Shown here: positions 53,971 to 64,000 of the stretch, in pieces | Layout of the letters: each line of letters opens with the position of its first letter | Numbering within the stretch: position 1 is the first letter of the stretch | Assembly: GCF_963966145.1 (NCBI RefSeq) | Contig: NC_091053.1 | Span: forward strand, 16,802,001-16,866,000 | Length of the DNA: 64,000 bases | From: Tenebrio molitor | Taxonomy: Eukaryota; Arthropoda; Insecta; Coleoptera; Tenebrionidae | Reading direction: 5' to 3' | Notes under the pieces: model-generated | The model's database searches: none | What the model saw: only the letters and a program-made list of their open reading frames with translations | What the model was told of the DNA's origin: nothing | Translations under genes and position numbers: made by a program

Positions 53971-56295
53971 GTATTTTTTGTAATATCTAGTTGTTAAAGG
54001 TGGATATCTGGACTGTTTGTCACCATGTAAACAACCTCATAACGGCCGGAGTCCGTTAAGGGTGTCCGTTATGAGCGGGAGCGGCCGTTATGAATGACCA
54101 AATAACTATAGCAACGTAGATCTAAACTTTATTTTTCAACTTTTTTACAATTGGTACAATAATTAATGTTTAATGTTATGGGACACACCTTGAATTAATC
54201 GAAATCCGTAAGTCACTAGCAGATGTAGACGAGATCGAAGATGATGCTTCAGAATTTTAACACCGACACAAGCGCGATTTTGCAGGGAATAACGATGACC
54301 TCACTTGCTCTGCGGCCATCCGGACATCGGGAATATCTTGATCGCGATTTTTTATTGATTTCAGTCGTTTATTTTCAACGGAAAGTTAAATGTTGAACAA
54401 ATCTGACAAACAGCAGCAAATGGAGACAAGATCGAAGATGATGCTTCACTAACACAAGCGCGATTTTGCAGGCAATAACGGTGACCTCACTTCAGGACAT
54501 CGGGAATATCTTGATTGTGGTTTTTTATTGATTTCATTCAATTATTTTCAACGGAAAGTTAAGCGTTGAACAAATCTGACAAACAACATTGAAACAATTT
54601 TTTTTCACAAACAACGGTCGACATGACGACGTCCTCCGCACACTTATTAATCATTCGGTTTTTTCGATGGCGTTGAAAAAAATGTATTTCAAAAAGATAA
54701 TTGTGAACGAATCGTAGAGATATTACAAAAACTATTGTACAATACACGTCCGTTAGGGCCTTTACAGCCTCGCCAGTATTATTCGACTCGCTCTGCGAGC
54801 TCGTCTCACAAAATTTCTGGCTCGGCAGTAAAGGCTATCCTAACGGACTTCTACTGTAAAATACTATTACAGTAGAAGTCCGTTAGGATAGCCTTTACTG
54901 CCGAGCCAGAGATTTTGTGAGACGAGCTCGCAGAGCGAGTCGAATAATACTAAGGGACGTGTATTGTACAATAGTTTTTGTAATATTTCTACGATTCGTT
55001 CACAATTATCTTTTTGTAATTTGCCTCCATTTTGATTCTCTAATAGACATATTAACGAACGCGACGTCATCATCTGGGATGTCCTTATAGCCATTATTTC
55101 ACGGAACATTTTACGAAAATTTTTAGGTTGGCAAAGCTTGATCTGTCATGCGTGTCAGTCTAAATTACAAAACGTGCAAAGAATTATTTATCAGGATTTA
55201 TCAAGCAACAAATTCGCGACCGTATTTTTGGCAATTTCACGTATTTCAGCGGGCGTACATGAAAGATTATTTTCCATATTCGTGTTTTGTGACAGAATTT
55301 GGATAAAACAAAAGGTGACTTTGAAGACTTGATCAAATTTTCACTTTTAAAATTGAGACATTACCAACCGCCACAAAAATCCCTAAATCGAGGAAAGTAA
55401 ACATTTTTGTTTAAAAACGGCTTAAAAAGGGCAAATTACAAAAAATAGTATAAAAAACTCGTTTCATAAGACCTTGAAGCACTCATTCTTTAAAATAACT
55501 CGTGGCTAAGCCACTCGTTTTTTAATCTTGAATTCGTGCTTCAAGACTGGTCTTATGAAACTTGTCTTTTAATATACTATTTTGAAATACACTTTTTTCA
55601 ACGCCATCGAAAAAACCGAATGATTAATAAGTGTGCGGAGGACGTCGTCATGTCAACCGTTGTTTGTGAAAAAAAATTGTTTCAATGTTGTTTGTCAGAT
55701 TTGTTCAACGCTTAACTTTCCGTTGAAAATAAATGAATGAAATCAATAAAAAATCGCAATCAAGATATGCCCGATGTCTGGAAGTGAGGTATCGTTATTG
55801 CCTGCAAAATCGCACTTGTGTAAGTGTTAAAATTGTGAAGCATCATCTTCGATCTTGTCTACATTTGCTGCTGTTTGTCAGATTTGTTCAACACTTAACG
55901 TTCCGTTGAAAATAAACGACTGAAATCAATAAAAAATCAAGATATTCCCGATGTTCGGAGAGCAAGTGAGGTCATCGTTACTGCCTGCAAAATCGCGATT
56001 GTGTTGGTGTTAAAAGTCTGAAGCATCATCTTCGATCTCGCGTACATCTGCTAGTGCCATACGGATTTCGATTAATTCAAGATGTGTCCCATAACATTAA
56101 ACATTAATTGTACCAATTGTAAAAAAGTTGAAAAATAAAGTTTAGATCTACGTTGCTATAGTTATTTAGTCATTCATAACGGCCGCTCCCGCTCATAACG
56201 GACACCCTTAGCGGACTCCGGCCGTTATGAGGTTGTTTACATGGTGACAAACAGTCCGGAAAACCACCTTTAACAACTAGATATTACAAAAAATA
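53971..56295. mobile_element. ~2.3 kb foldback element with ~720-bp inverted arms
   Basis: The left arm (~53971-54690) and right arm (~55573-56295) are inverted copies: for example CATAACGGCCGGAGTCCG and GGAGCGGCCGTTATGAATGA on the left reappear inverted on the right. Each arm contains two degenerate direct repeats (ATCGAAGATGATGCTTCA.., near 54235 and 54431). The middle holds a near-perfect palindrome (54691-55015), a second hairpin (55440-55582) and a 28-codon minus-strand ORF (55191-55277). Similar long-arm foldback elements move without coding for transposase; the partner is unknown. Arm limits are estimates. Confidence 0.7.
54691..55015. repeat. Near-perfect ~325-bp palindrome inside the foldback element
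   Basis: It is centred near 54853 (CTACTGTAAAATACTATTAC). GTCCGTTAGGATAGCCTTTA on the right is mirrored as TAAAGGCTATCCTAACGGAC on the left. The pairing continues through GAGCTCGCAGAGCGAGTCGA to AAAAAGATAATTGTGAACGA. The left side has a ~20 bp difference near the GGGCCTTTACAGCCTCGCC segment. Confidence 0.8.
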
Positions 56296-56689
56296 ATTTT
56301 CAATTGGTTACATTCTGGTAATTGATTGTTTACGTGGAAAAAAAGAACGAAATCGTCATTTAATGTTATGAGTTTAAATGTGGACATTCAGCGGCAGCAG
56401 CCACAAGAAATATATGCAGAATTGAAGGTGCGGGGACGGTAAAAGAGTCTACTTGTCGGCGATGGTTTGCGAAATTTGTGAATGGGGAAGAAGGTCTTAA
56501 AGATAAGAATCGTTCGGGACGAAAGAGTCCATCTTCTATCGTCGTGGAATTGAGCTTTTGGGACAAAGATGGTTGGAAGTCATTGACAATAACGGGGAAT
56601 ATTTAGTTTAATGTTTGTTTAATTTTTTAAGTAATAGATCTATTTTTCTAAAAAACGCTCAGAACTTTCTGGACACCCTAATAATCGTT

Positions 56690-57060
56690 TTGTTCAAAAT
56701 CTTGTCCCCCGTTATCAACGCATTCACGCCCTCTGTTATTTTTTTTTTTTGGGGGCACATCTTCTATACGAAGACGAAGTTCTTCATTATTTACAGGTTC
56801 CGCGTACACCAATTGTTTCATGTGGTCTCATACGAAAAAAATAAATCACAAGGATTTAAATCCGGTGGTCATGGTATTGGTCCGTTTCCTCCAATCCATT
56901 TATCTGGAAAATTTTCGTCTAACAATTCCCTCACAATTATTGCATAAAGATCTTCTAGACTATTTCTTAAAAAGTCCAAATAATGTGCACCAGTTAATCT
57001 TGGGGGGCAAGTCAATAATGCCAACCCCAACATTGATTGAAAATTGATTTAAGTATGCAG
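56690..57060 (-). pseudogene. Degenerate Tc1/mariner-superfamily transposase fragment
   Basis: Minus-strand reading gives DHMKQLVYAEPVNNEEL (near 56780-56850) and upstream RKRTNTMTTGFKSL, resembling the C-terminal catalytic block 'SPDLxPxDFFLWGHxKxxVYxxPVxxxEEL' of IS630/Tc1-like transposases. Stops interrupt the frame. It immediately abuts the right end of the mariner element. Confidence 0.5.
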
Positions 57061-58795
57061 TATAGAATAGCATAGGGACTATTTTCCCGTCGTTGGTTGG
57101 TCAAAATGTGAGAAAAGTTTACACCAAGGCAATGTTCGATTTTTCATAACTAGTCAAATTTTGATATTTGATCGATTTTTTGGTTATTAGTGTCAAACTT
57201 ATCGAGTTTTTGTATCAAACGCATCATTAAATTACAATTTTGTTATTAGAATACCACTACCGTAAGTTCCTTTAATGACTTTTTTTTTGTTAATTTTGCT
57301 TGGAATTATTTTTTCAAATTTGCCGCGTTCGCCAGTGTGCAACGTTCTCCATTCGAAGCGACATCTAGTGCATTCTAAAATGAAATGAATTGTAGCTGTG
57401 CTTCCCATCGAAAAAAACTTACATAACATCCCAAATTTTAATAATGAAGTGATAAAACATTTTGCAGCTGCCAAAGAAAGACTTTTCATATACTCGTAAG
57501 AACCACACAAGCGAGTTTTTCTTTAATTTAATGGTGCACCACTTGCATTTTTGCTCCTGGCACTGACCTACACGGTGATCCTTGAATTGCAAATCATTAT
57601 CAACTTCCGTTGGCGATCGTTTTGTAAATATACCTATTCTCGGAAATCCCTTGCAAAATGTCTGTTCCAATATACCAAGTGATCAAAAAGAAAACAAAAC
57701 AGACCAGGCGTTGCAAATTATCGGTCATGTCGTAGCGGAATCCTATGCAATGCATGGGCGTAGACAATTTGTGGTCTCAAACGCCACTTTATAATAAATC
57801 ACCTCATGAATTTTAGACGTTGGAATTATAATTGTGCAGTTTATTATTATTATCTGATAACGGAGAAAATTTATAAAACAAACAAGAGCAACATTTTACA
57901 CTCGTAAGAATGAGTAATTTACCAGCTTTATTGCCAAACGCGACTCCACTGGTAAGCAGACTTTTCGGTAAAATGTCAAAGAAACGTCAGTTTTAAGTAA
58001 CGGTATTGATGTTAACCTTGAAAATAGTTTTCGGTTTCAGCAAAGTTTACGGACGTTTTTTGTAATTAAATAAGCGGCAAAATGAGTTTGAAGATAAAGC
58101 ATTAATTATTAACAATTAATTAAGTAATAATAGATTTTTCGAGAAGTAGGCAACCAATAAAACGACTGTGTATAGCAAGTATACATATGTGTACGATGAA
58201 GCTAAGACAGACGTTTCGATAAAACAAAAGATGAGGTAGCACTCTTGATTTGTTTTCTTGTTAATCGTTCATAATTTTGAAATGGTACTTACGAGTATCT
58301 AACTTGACACTTTCATCCCCCACTTTGCTACGCCACTGCTCCCAAATTTTTCTTTAGACAACCACAACATAAATTGTCAACGTTCTTTCTTTTTCTTTAT
58401 TTCCACGAACAGTCCCAATTGTATACTTGAACCGTCACAAAATTACCGAAAAGCAGTTCTGTTAAACACTCAACTATGTAGTATCAACACTATCAACTCC
58501 TTTTAGTGGTCGACCGGATTTTCCTCCACACTGATTACTCAAATTTTCCGAATTAATTCCGCTTTACTCTCGTGTCAACACCACATCTTCCCGCTTATCT
58601 TGTGTTTACATTTACCGGGTATTTCAGTGTTCTAAATTTAAGCGACTCGGCAGAGTGAAGCAGTCATTTTATTTATATGCATCAAGGATTCTCGCAAAGT
58701 TTTTTCCTTCGTGGTTTCGTGATTGAACGTATCATATTATAACTACATAATTAATTTGTTTGCTCTACGGTTTAGTTCGAGTTTAGTTACTTGTG
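57061..58795. other. Transposon-rich intergenic DNA
   Basis: No gene is supported. Minus-strand frames between 57232 and 57670 are Cys- and Lys-rich (for example QKCKWCTIKLKK) and might be a decayed transposase C-terminus, but I cannot name it. An ATG segment ending at a GTAAGC donor (57910-57951, MSNLPALLPNATPL) could be another start exon, unsupported. A hAT-type terminus CTACGCCACTG occurs near 58330. Confidence 0.4.
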
Positions 58796-58869
58796 ATGAT
58801 GGAGGTGGGACAAGAAACGTTGTACAGCAGACTGCAGAGACAGAACTCTGTGGATGTGCCCAACAAGAG
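58796..58869 (+). CDS. Candidate alternative first coding exon A of a gene running off the right edge
   Basis: ATGATG opens MMEVGQETLYSRLQRQNSVD, then VPNK, and reaches a GTAATTTT donor in phase 2 (...AAG AG). Its homologue at 61455-61546 shares the Y(S/N)RLQ.Q.SVD motif, the phase and the donor. The likely common next exon begins at 63989 after CCTTTTCAG. The product is unknown. Confidence 0.5.
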
Positions 58870-59002
58870 GTAATTTTGTGTGTGTTTGTAATTGAGAGAA
58901 ATGGATCAGGACACGAGGAGTAGCAAAGCTTGAGATCGTCTGAAGCGTATCCTGATTAAACTAAATTAATCAAAGCAGCAACGAGCGGAATGTGTTGAAA
59001 AA

Positions 59003-59250
59003 ATGCCGGTAAAAAGTGAAGAAGGAGCGGAAAGTTTTTGTTTGTCAGTTTTCGGTTACAAACAATTTTTTTTGGTAGAATTTTTGCCAAGGCAAAGGGA
59101 AATTTACAAATACAGTTATGGTTTGAAAGAGTTGATTTGCGCCCCACAAATTTTCTGTTGGATCCAGATCGGGACTGTCTGCTGTCCAGCAGATGGTTTT
59201 GCTGTGTTTGTCAGTAAAATCGGTTCGGGTTGTCAAAAATTTCAGCAAAC
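59003..59250 (-). pseudogene. Tc1-like transposase C-terminal fragment
   Basis: Minus-strand reading gives TADSPDLDPTENLWGANQLF, the 'SPDLNPIENLW' block with the last catalytic residue of Tc1 transposases. Upstream domains are missing. Confidence 0.6.
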
Positions 59251-59653
59251 AAGAAGAGATATGAATGAAGTCATATGAGGCATAAAACAGTCAAACAATT
59301 GAGTCACTGTGTCAACAGTAGAAACAAATTATTTCTTTATAGAGTACTAATAAAGATGTTCGCAGTTTTTTCTTTGGTTTGGATTTTTTTTACAATCGTC
59401 GCTGCTTGGTAAAGACTGAAAATACGATGGACAAAAGTTATCACGTGACCCGTTATATCTCAAATTTGACATAATTTTTTAAAGCGAAAAAAGTTAATCC
59501 CGATGAGATTTTATGACGGTGTGCAAATTTTCAGAACAAAATTCGAAAAAAAATGCACCAAGGTTGTCACTTGTTACTTGATACGATGCATATTCGAAAA
59601 CTGATTCAAAATAATTCCTAGAACATAAATGATTGCTAGTTTAAAATGTATAT

Positions 59654-59809
59654 CTACGCCCGTGGGATAAATGACACTTATCCCATCAATTTTGGGTGAG
59701 ATAAGAACTTCATTACCGCACGCATTTTCATTACTGTACCCTTTTTTATAATAAGTTCTTATCTCACACAAAATGGATGGAATAAGTGTCATTTATCTCA
59801 CGGGCGTAG
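59654..59809. repeat. 156-bp inverted repeat (MITE-like)
   Basis: CTACGCCCGTGGGATAAATG on the left faces the inverse of CATTTATCTCACGGGCGTAG on the right. Pairing continues through GACACTTATCC and GAGATAAGAACTT. TTCATTACCGCACGCA recurs just outside the right end. Confidence 0.75.
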
Positions 59810-61454
59810 GATAACGACTTCATTACCGCACGCAATCACCGCGCGCTTTTTCATAATAACCAATTAATCAAAATTGAAATTAATAAATATTTAACTACAA
59901 GAACAATTGCTGCAACTATTTTTTATAAATATTAATTATATAATTTTTGCAATTTGTTAAATAAACTCCCGATGATAACTTGTGCGATTACACAACTCGG
60001 CTTCGCCTCCTTGTGCAAATTTCGCACGCGTTTGTTAATAATGTTCTTATCCCACTTGCATCCTAAATATCTATTACAGCTCAATTTTGCTCCCTTATAC
60101 ATTTTTTATTCAGTCAAGTTAAAATTAATTTTCTAATTTTGATTTTTGTTGTTAAGATGTGTTTTTTTTCTTTCGAAATTTGTTCAAAAAACTTACACAT
60201 GGACATAAAATCTGATTAGGACCAATTTTTCCTTTCTTCGATTTATTCAACTCCATTTTTGATTTTTTTTTTACAAAAATTGCAAATTTGACGTATACCA
60301 AAAGTCACGTGATAACTTTTATCAGTCAAGTTTTTAGTCCTTGCATCAGGAACAAAGGGCATAAAATCTGTTAGAACCAATTTTTTCCGATCTATTCACC
60401 TCCATTTTTTTCGTTTTTGTTACAAAAGTGTCAAATTTTACGTATGACAGAAGTCACGTGATAATTTTTGTGCACCGTATTTTCAGTCTTGCAAAGGAAA
60501 ACGCCTCAATATTAAATGGCTCTCCAGTTCTCTCTGTCATCTAGATCTAGAACGCTCCACAAATTTTCTACTGGACTAAGATAGGGACTGTTTACTGGCT
60601 ATTCCACGTTTCTAGACACTACAGTACTACATTCAACTAAACAACAATTAGCCGACTTCCTGTATTCAAGGTTGCAATTTTATTTTTCCAACTATTTTTA
60701 ACCGAACAAAACATTTTTTGAAAATTTGAATATCAACAAAACAAAACCTCAAGAACTTGTCCCGTGAACACTTAGCATACCGAACACAATAAACCACGTT
60801 TACCTTTCACATTTATGCAAAAATGATCTAAACCCGTCCTTTGAGACGTTTGTTTTTTTGTTACTCAAATCCCGATGACATAATCGCAATTATTATTCTG
60901 TACCGATTCGTTCATTACACAATTTTTCGTCTGCAATTAGCTGAGCGATCGGCTTAGGTTCAAGGTCACTTCTAATTCAATGATCAACCTTTAATCTTGC
61001 AATCTCGTTCCATTCCACCAATTTCCCAGAAAATGCGAATCTGGGGAGTCACGGCCTAATCGGATGAGTTTTTCCTCGTGCGTGGTCGTGCGGGAACACC
61101 CGGCGCGATGTCACTTCCGGAGAATCTCCCGAACCCGATGATTCGAACTCGAGCGTAGTTCCCCAACAAGAACAGACCAGAACAATGCGAATGCAAATGT
61201 AAACATTGCCGCTCATCTCGAAAAACCTCATTTTCTAGTCTGCGAAGGTCAGGACTCCTTGGTAGGAGGTTCCACAGTTCATTCGTATTTTTACATTGGG
61301 TTTTATGGTGGTAGGAAATGCTTGTTGCTTGGATTTGTTGATTTGTCACCGCTGCAGTAATTTACTAGACCAGTGACCGACCAGTTCTGTGATAAACACT
61401 TTTTTCCTCATTTATCTAGTGATAATTTAAGTGCGTTTCGCGTCGAAGAACAAA
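59810..61454. other. Non-coding DNA with transposon remnants
   Basis: A minus-strand Tc1-like fragment is readable near 60515-60605 (SPYLSPVENLWSVL). A hairpin with core CTCGGCTTCGCCTCC lies near 59998-60012. Similar segments around 59440-59580 and 60170-60480 (AGTCACGTGATAAC and inverse) suggest an inverted-repeat element about 1 kb long. No gene was recognised. Confidence 0.45.
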
Positions 61455-61546
61455 ATGGATATGGAAGCGGAGGATGTCATGTGGAAACACATCTACAACC
61501 GGTTGCAAAGTCAAAAATCTGTCGATCACACCGAACACGAGTTGAG
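61455..61546 (+). CDS. Candidate alternative first coding exon B of a gene running off the right edge
   Basis: ATG opens MDMEAEDVMWKHIYNRLQSQ, continues KSVDHTEHEL, and ends in phase 2 (TTG AG) at a GTAATTTT donor, exactly as exon A at 58796. The shared (L/I)Y.RLQ.Q.SVD core and identical donor and phase indicate duplicated alternative starts. The upstream ~100 bp probably hold its own promoter (inference). Confidence 0.5.
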
Positions 61547-63988
61547 GTAATTTTTTTCCATTATTAGAACGTTTGCAGCGCTTATCTCTGTTGTACAGTT
61601 TTTTTTTCCCTAATTGTATTGAAAACAAAATGGGTCGTTCCGGTACTCGTCACGGTACTGGTTATGTGGGTGTTATGTGCACTTTCTCTCATAGTCACGT
61701 TGGTACCTGCTTCCAAATTCGGTGCTGATAAAGTTTTAAATAATAATAATACTGTAGATATGTAACATTTTTCGTCGGGCTTAAGAAACTCAGTGAAAGG
61801 TGTAAACGAGATCTCGAGATCATTTTTATATTTAGACGCAATCAATGAGTTAATGGCACCATAAATATAACAAAGTTATTAGTACACAAGTATGAATCAT
61901 GGTGTTGCGAAGAGCCACAGACATCACTGTGCACCAGAGTGAACTCTGATTGTATCTATGATATGAGAGCTTCAAGAGAAGAGTAATGCACTGGTAAACA
62001 GTACTGGTAATTGACAAATGCAACATTTCTTGTTTAAAATATTTATTATTGAGTAAATGGAAGGTATGGCATCATTGGTACCAGGAACTGTTTACTTTTT
62101 TGATTTTGTGGTGGGTACAAACAGTCATTGTTCTCCTAACATAAATTAGCAACTGTTGGCATAGAGTGAGCTATTGTCTACTGATTTGCTAATATGTTTG
62201 TGAAGATCTTCAGAAATGTCCGAAGTAAACAGATAAAACTTGACGAGTCGAGAATGTAGTACCGAGGAAAATTAGAAGAATGAGTAATCGTTAAATGACC
62301 AGTGGACAGTCCTGATCTGAATCTAACTGATTTTGTGGGACAGGTCTTGTCGCAAAACTCGTAAGTCAATTTTTAATCCAAAAGGAGATTTTGGTACCAT
62401 CTGGTGCGGAATCCATGAGAAAGTGTTAGCATGGCTGATGAAAATTTTGGTTAAAATGGAAATGTGGAAAATGTGGCGGTTAAAATCAAAATGTTGGCTA
62501 AGAAGGTCTAATTTGTGACATTCCAGAAGTGATAGATTAGTTACTTGAAAAAAGAAAAAGAGTTATTTACAGTAAGAGTGAGGGAGGCAAAGCTTTCGTT
62601 CACGCGAATTGCGTGAACGAAAGCCGCCTTACTCTCGAGTGCTGTATTTGGTTTTGTTTGATACCTCCTTAGAAAGCGAGTCTGTAACTTTGTATTCAAA
62701 ATTTTAAATAGAAATAAATCACATTTTCGGGCTATTGCTATGAAAAAAAAAAAACAAAACAAAGTTCTATAACGTCAATAAAGTAGTTGTGTGCACGTTT
62801 TGGAAATTGTGAAAATGGATGATAAAAAGTTATAAGCTCCTGATGAGGCAAGTACCGCGAGGTACCAAACCAAATGTTGCCTAAAAAATCAAAATTACGT
62901 TATTACAAAGAATTGGAAAAAAATAAGAGAGAATGAAAACCAGTGAGTAAAAGAGAGTGGGCAAAAAACGATGAGCGAAAGTGGAGTGAACGAAAGAGAA
63001 ACCTTCACCTACTGGTAACTACGGATACAGACTCACTTTCTTGGGAGGTATCCAACAAAAACAATTTACATATTATTAGTCGAGATTTAACAACGATTAA
63101 AAAGAGTTGAGATACAGAAAAATTCCGGATTTCTGCTGAAGATGGTACAACTGTTTTGGAAAGTGAATATAGCTTCATTATTGTCAACATGTCTTGGAAG
63201 GAAATTAAGCAATTTTGGCGTCAGATGTGATGATACAGAAGACGTTCGAGAACGTTGTTAAGAAAGTAGTAAAGTTGAAGCGACACCATTGAAGAAAACA
63301 CGGTACAAAGACTCAACGTCGGAGAAAAAAAATGAGCGAAAAATGAGAACAGAAAGGTACCTATGTGAGTTAGAAGAAATATGTTTTTGGAAAAAAGAGG
63401 TGTGATGCTTCGTGGCATTATCAGATGTGAAGTGAAGAAAGATCTTGAGAGGGTACTCGAAGTTATAAAAGTGTGCAGGGTAAATCGTAGACACAAGGAG
63501 CAATATCTATGTAATTGGTTAGTGAAGAAACTAGAAGATGAAGAAATTGAACAGATGAAGATACATTCGGCGGACAATTTACTTGGATTTGTTGTGAAGA
63601 TGGAATACCTGAGAAAGTGTTCTTAAATGTGCTGGGTTTAACAGAAAAGAAAGACTGACTGGAAACACCACCTTATTTCAATACTTAGCAAAACACAAGA
63701 GCAGAAAAGATATTTCTTGAAGAATCTTGCAAAAATAGAATCTCACTTGACACTCTCAAGCCAACTTTTTTTGAACTCAATTTGGAGTTGATTTGCTGTC
63801 TTGTTTTTTATTGACCACAAAGTTAATTCGTCTCCATAAAATTTCCTTCACGATATGAATTTAAAGATACTATCGGTGGTGCCTATGTGGCGTGGCGTTA
63901 ACTACCGTCTTCCGGATGCCGACGGTGTGGGAATGCGTGTCAGCCGTTGCCGACATTTAAATGAGAAATGACAGTTTTTCCTTTTCAG
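61547..63988. other. Likely first intron of the right-edge gene; transposon remnants
   Basis: No gene is supported. A plus-strand Tc1-like trace (VDSPDLNLTDF near 62301-62333) and A/G-rich sequence (62880-63700) are present. A short inverted repeat CTTTCGTTCACGCGAATTGC and its inverse lies near 62591-62625. Confidence 0.4.
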
Positions 63989-64000
63989 CGCTTGGCGACT
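63989..64000 (+). CDS. Start of a candidate shared second exon, cut by the window edge
   Basis: The acceptor TTTTTCCTTTTCAG has a strong pyrimidine tract and is followed by CGCTTGGCGACT. Joined to either first exon in phase 2 it reads S-A-W-R without a stop. Twelve bases are too few for more. Confidence 0.3.

Larger units (their letters stand above)
53827..56681. mobile_element. mariner element with internal deletion, carrying a nested foldback element
   Basis: The termini are TTAGGTGTCCAGAAAGTTCT on the left and the inverse of TTAGGGTGTCCAGAAAGTTC on the right. TA target duplications lie at 53825-53826 and 56682-56683. On the plus strand near 56430-56600 the remains of a mariner transposase are readable: the N-terminal block STCRRWFAKFVNGEEGLKDK with RSGRKS, then directly a C-terminal block RWLEVIDNNGEYLV and stop. 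The catalytic domain has been deleted, so the copy cannot move by itself. Most of its length is the foldback element at 53971-56295. Confidence 0.8.

Noticed and set aside
57232..57670. Cys-rich minus-strand frames, possible piggyBac-like C-terminus
   Set aside because: CxxC spacing and length do not fit confidently, the frames are broken, and no TTAA-flanked termini were found.
57910..57951. Mini start exon MSNLPALLPNATPL ending at GTAAGC
   Set aside because: A possible further alternative start, but it ends in phase 0 while the two better candidates end in phase 2, and it shares no sequence with them.
62837..62870. Hammerhead-ribozyme-like CTGATGAG motif
   Set aside because: The stem II/GAAAC half of the core is missing, so the catalytic fold cannot form.

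Overview
The window is nuclear DNA from an insect, most likely a beetle (inference). Its genes are split by GT-AG introns, many only 48-70 nt long. The coding parts are GC-richer islands in AT-rich DNA, and the non-coding DNA is crowded with TA-flanked MITEs, hAT-like MITEs, foldback elements and LINE fragments. The conserved proteins are insect or animal orthologues: Neurexin-IV, SMC3, CCDC186, alpha-tubulin, mRpL30, RWDD1, RNF126, ATP synthase subunit c and AASDHPPT. Gene models below were built by joining exons on splice sites and checking reading-frame phase and total length. No transcript data were available.

Left part (1-15.3 kb): gene-poor. Two in-phase exons (2487-2651 and 12021-12123) belong to a minus-strand gene with a ~9.4 kb intron that I cannot name. 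A three-exon plus-strand gene of unknown function (7286-8550) lies inside that intron. The rest is MITEs, foldback repeats, a 5S-rRNA-derived fragment and a TG microsatellite.

Central cluster (15.3-32 kb): compact housekeeping genes. ATP synthase subunit c (+) has two alternative last exons. RWDD1 (-) and mRpL30 (+) are head-to-head, separated by 106 bp. SMC3 (-, 11 exons, 1203 aa) converges on mRpL30 and is head-to-head with CCDC186 (+, 660 aa). A divergent alpha-tubulin (-, 440 aa, without the acidic Tyr-terminated tail) converges on CCDC186, and an RNF126-type RING ubiquitin ligase (-) follows.

Neurexin-IV block (32.6-49.3 kb): Nrx-IV (+) spans 16 kb and its ten spliced coding exons give 1277 aa. 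Exon 3 is a tandem duplicate (two 197-nt versions locked by phase into mutually exclusive use). The phosphopantetheinyl transferase gene AASDHPPT is nested in intron 2. Intron 5 holds an inverted-repeat-bounded element with a small two-exon helix-turn-helix ORF, itself interrupted by a LINE fragment.

Right part (49.6-64 kb): an unknown four-exon basic protein gene, then a transposon-rich stretch. This includes a mariner with TA target duplication that carries a ~2.3 kb foldback element with a ~325 bp inner palindrome. Two homologous candidate alternative first exons (58796-58869 and 61455-61546) seem to belong to a gene running off the right edge.

Functionally the genes are independent: cohesin (SMC3), mitochondrial ATP synthesis and translation (ATP synthase c, mRpL30), cytoskeleton (tubulin), Golgi/dense-core vesicle traffic (CCDC186), ubiquitination (RNF126), acyl-carrier protein activation (AASDHPPT) and septate junctions (Nrx-IV).
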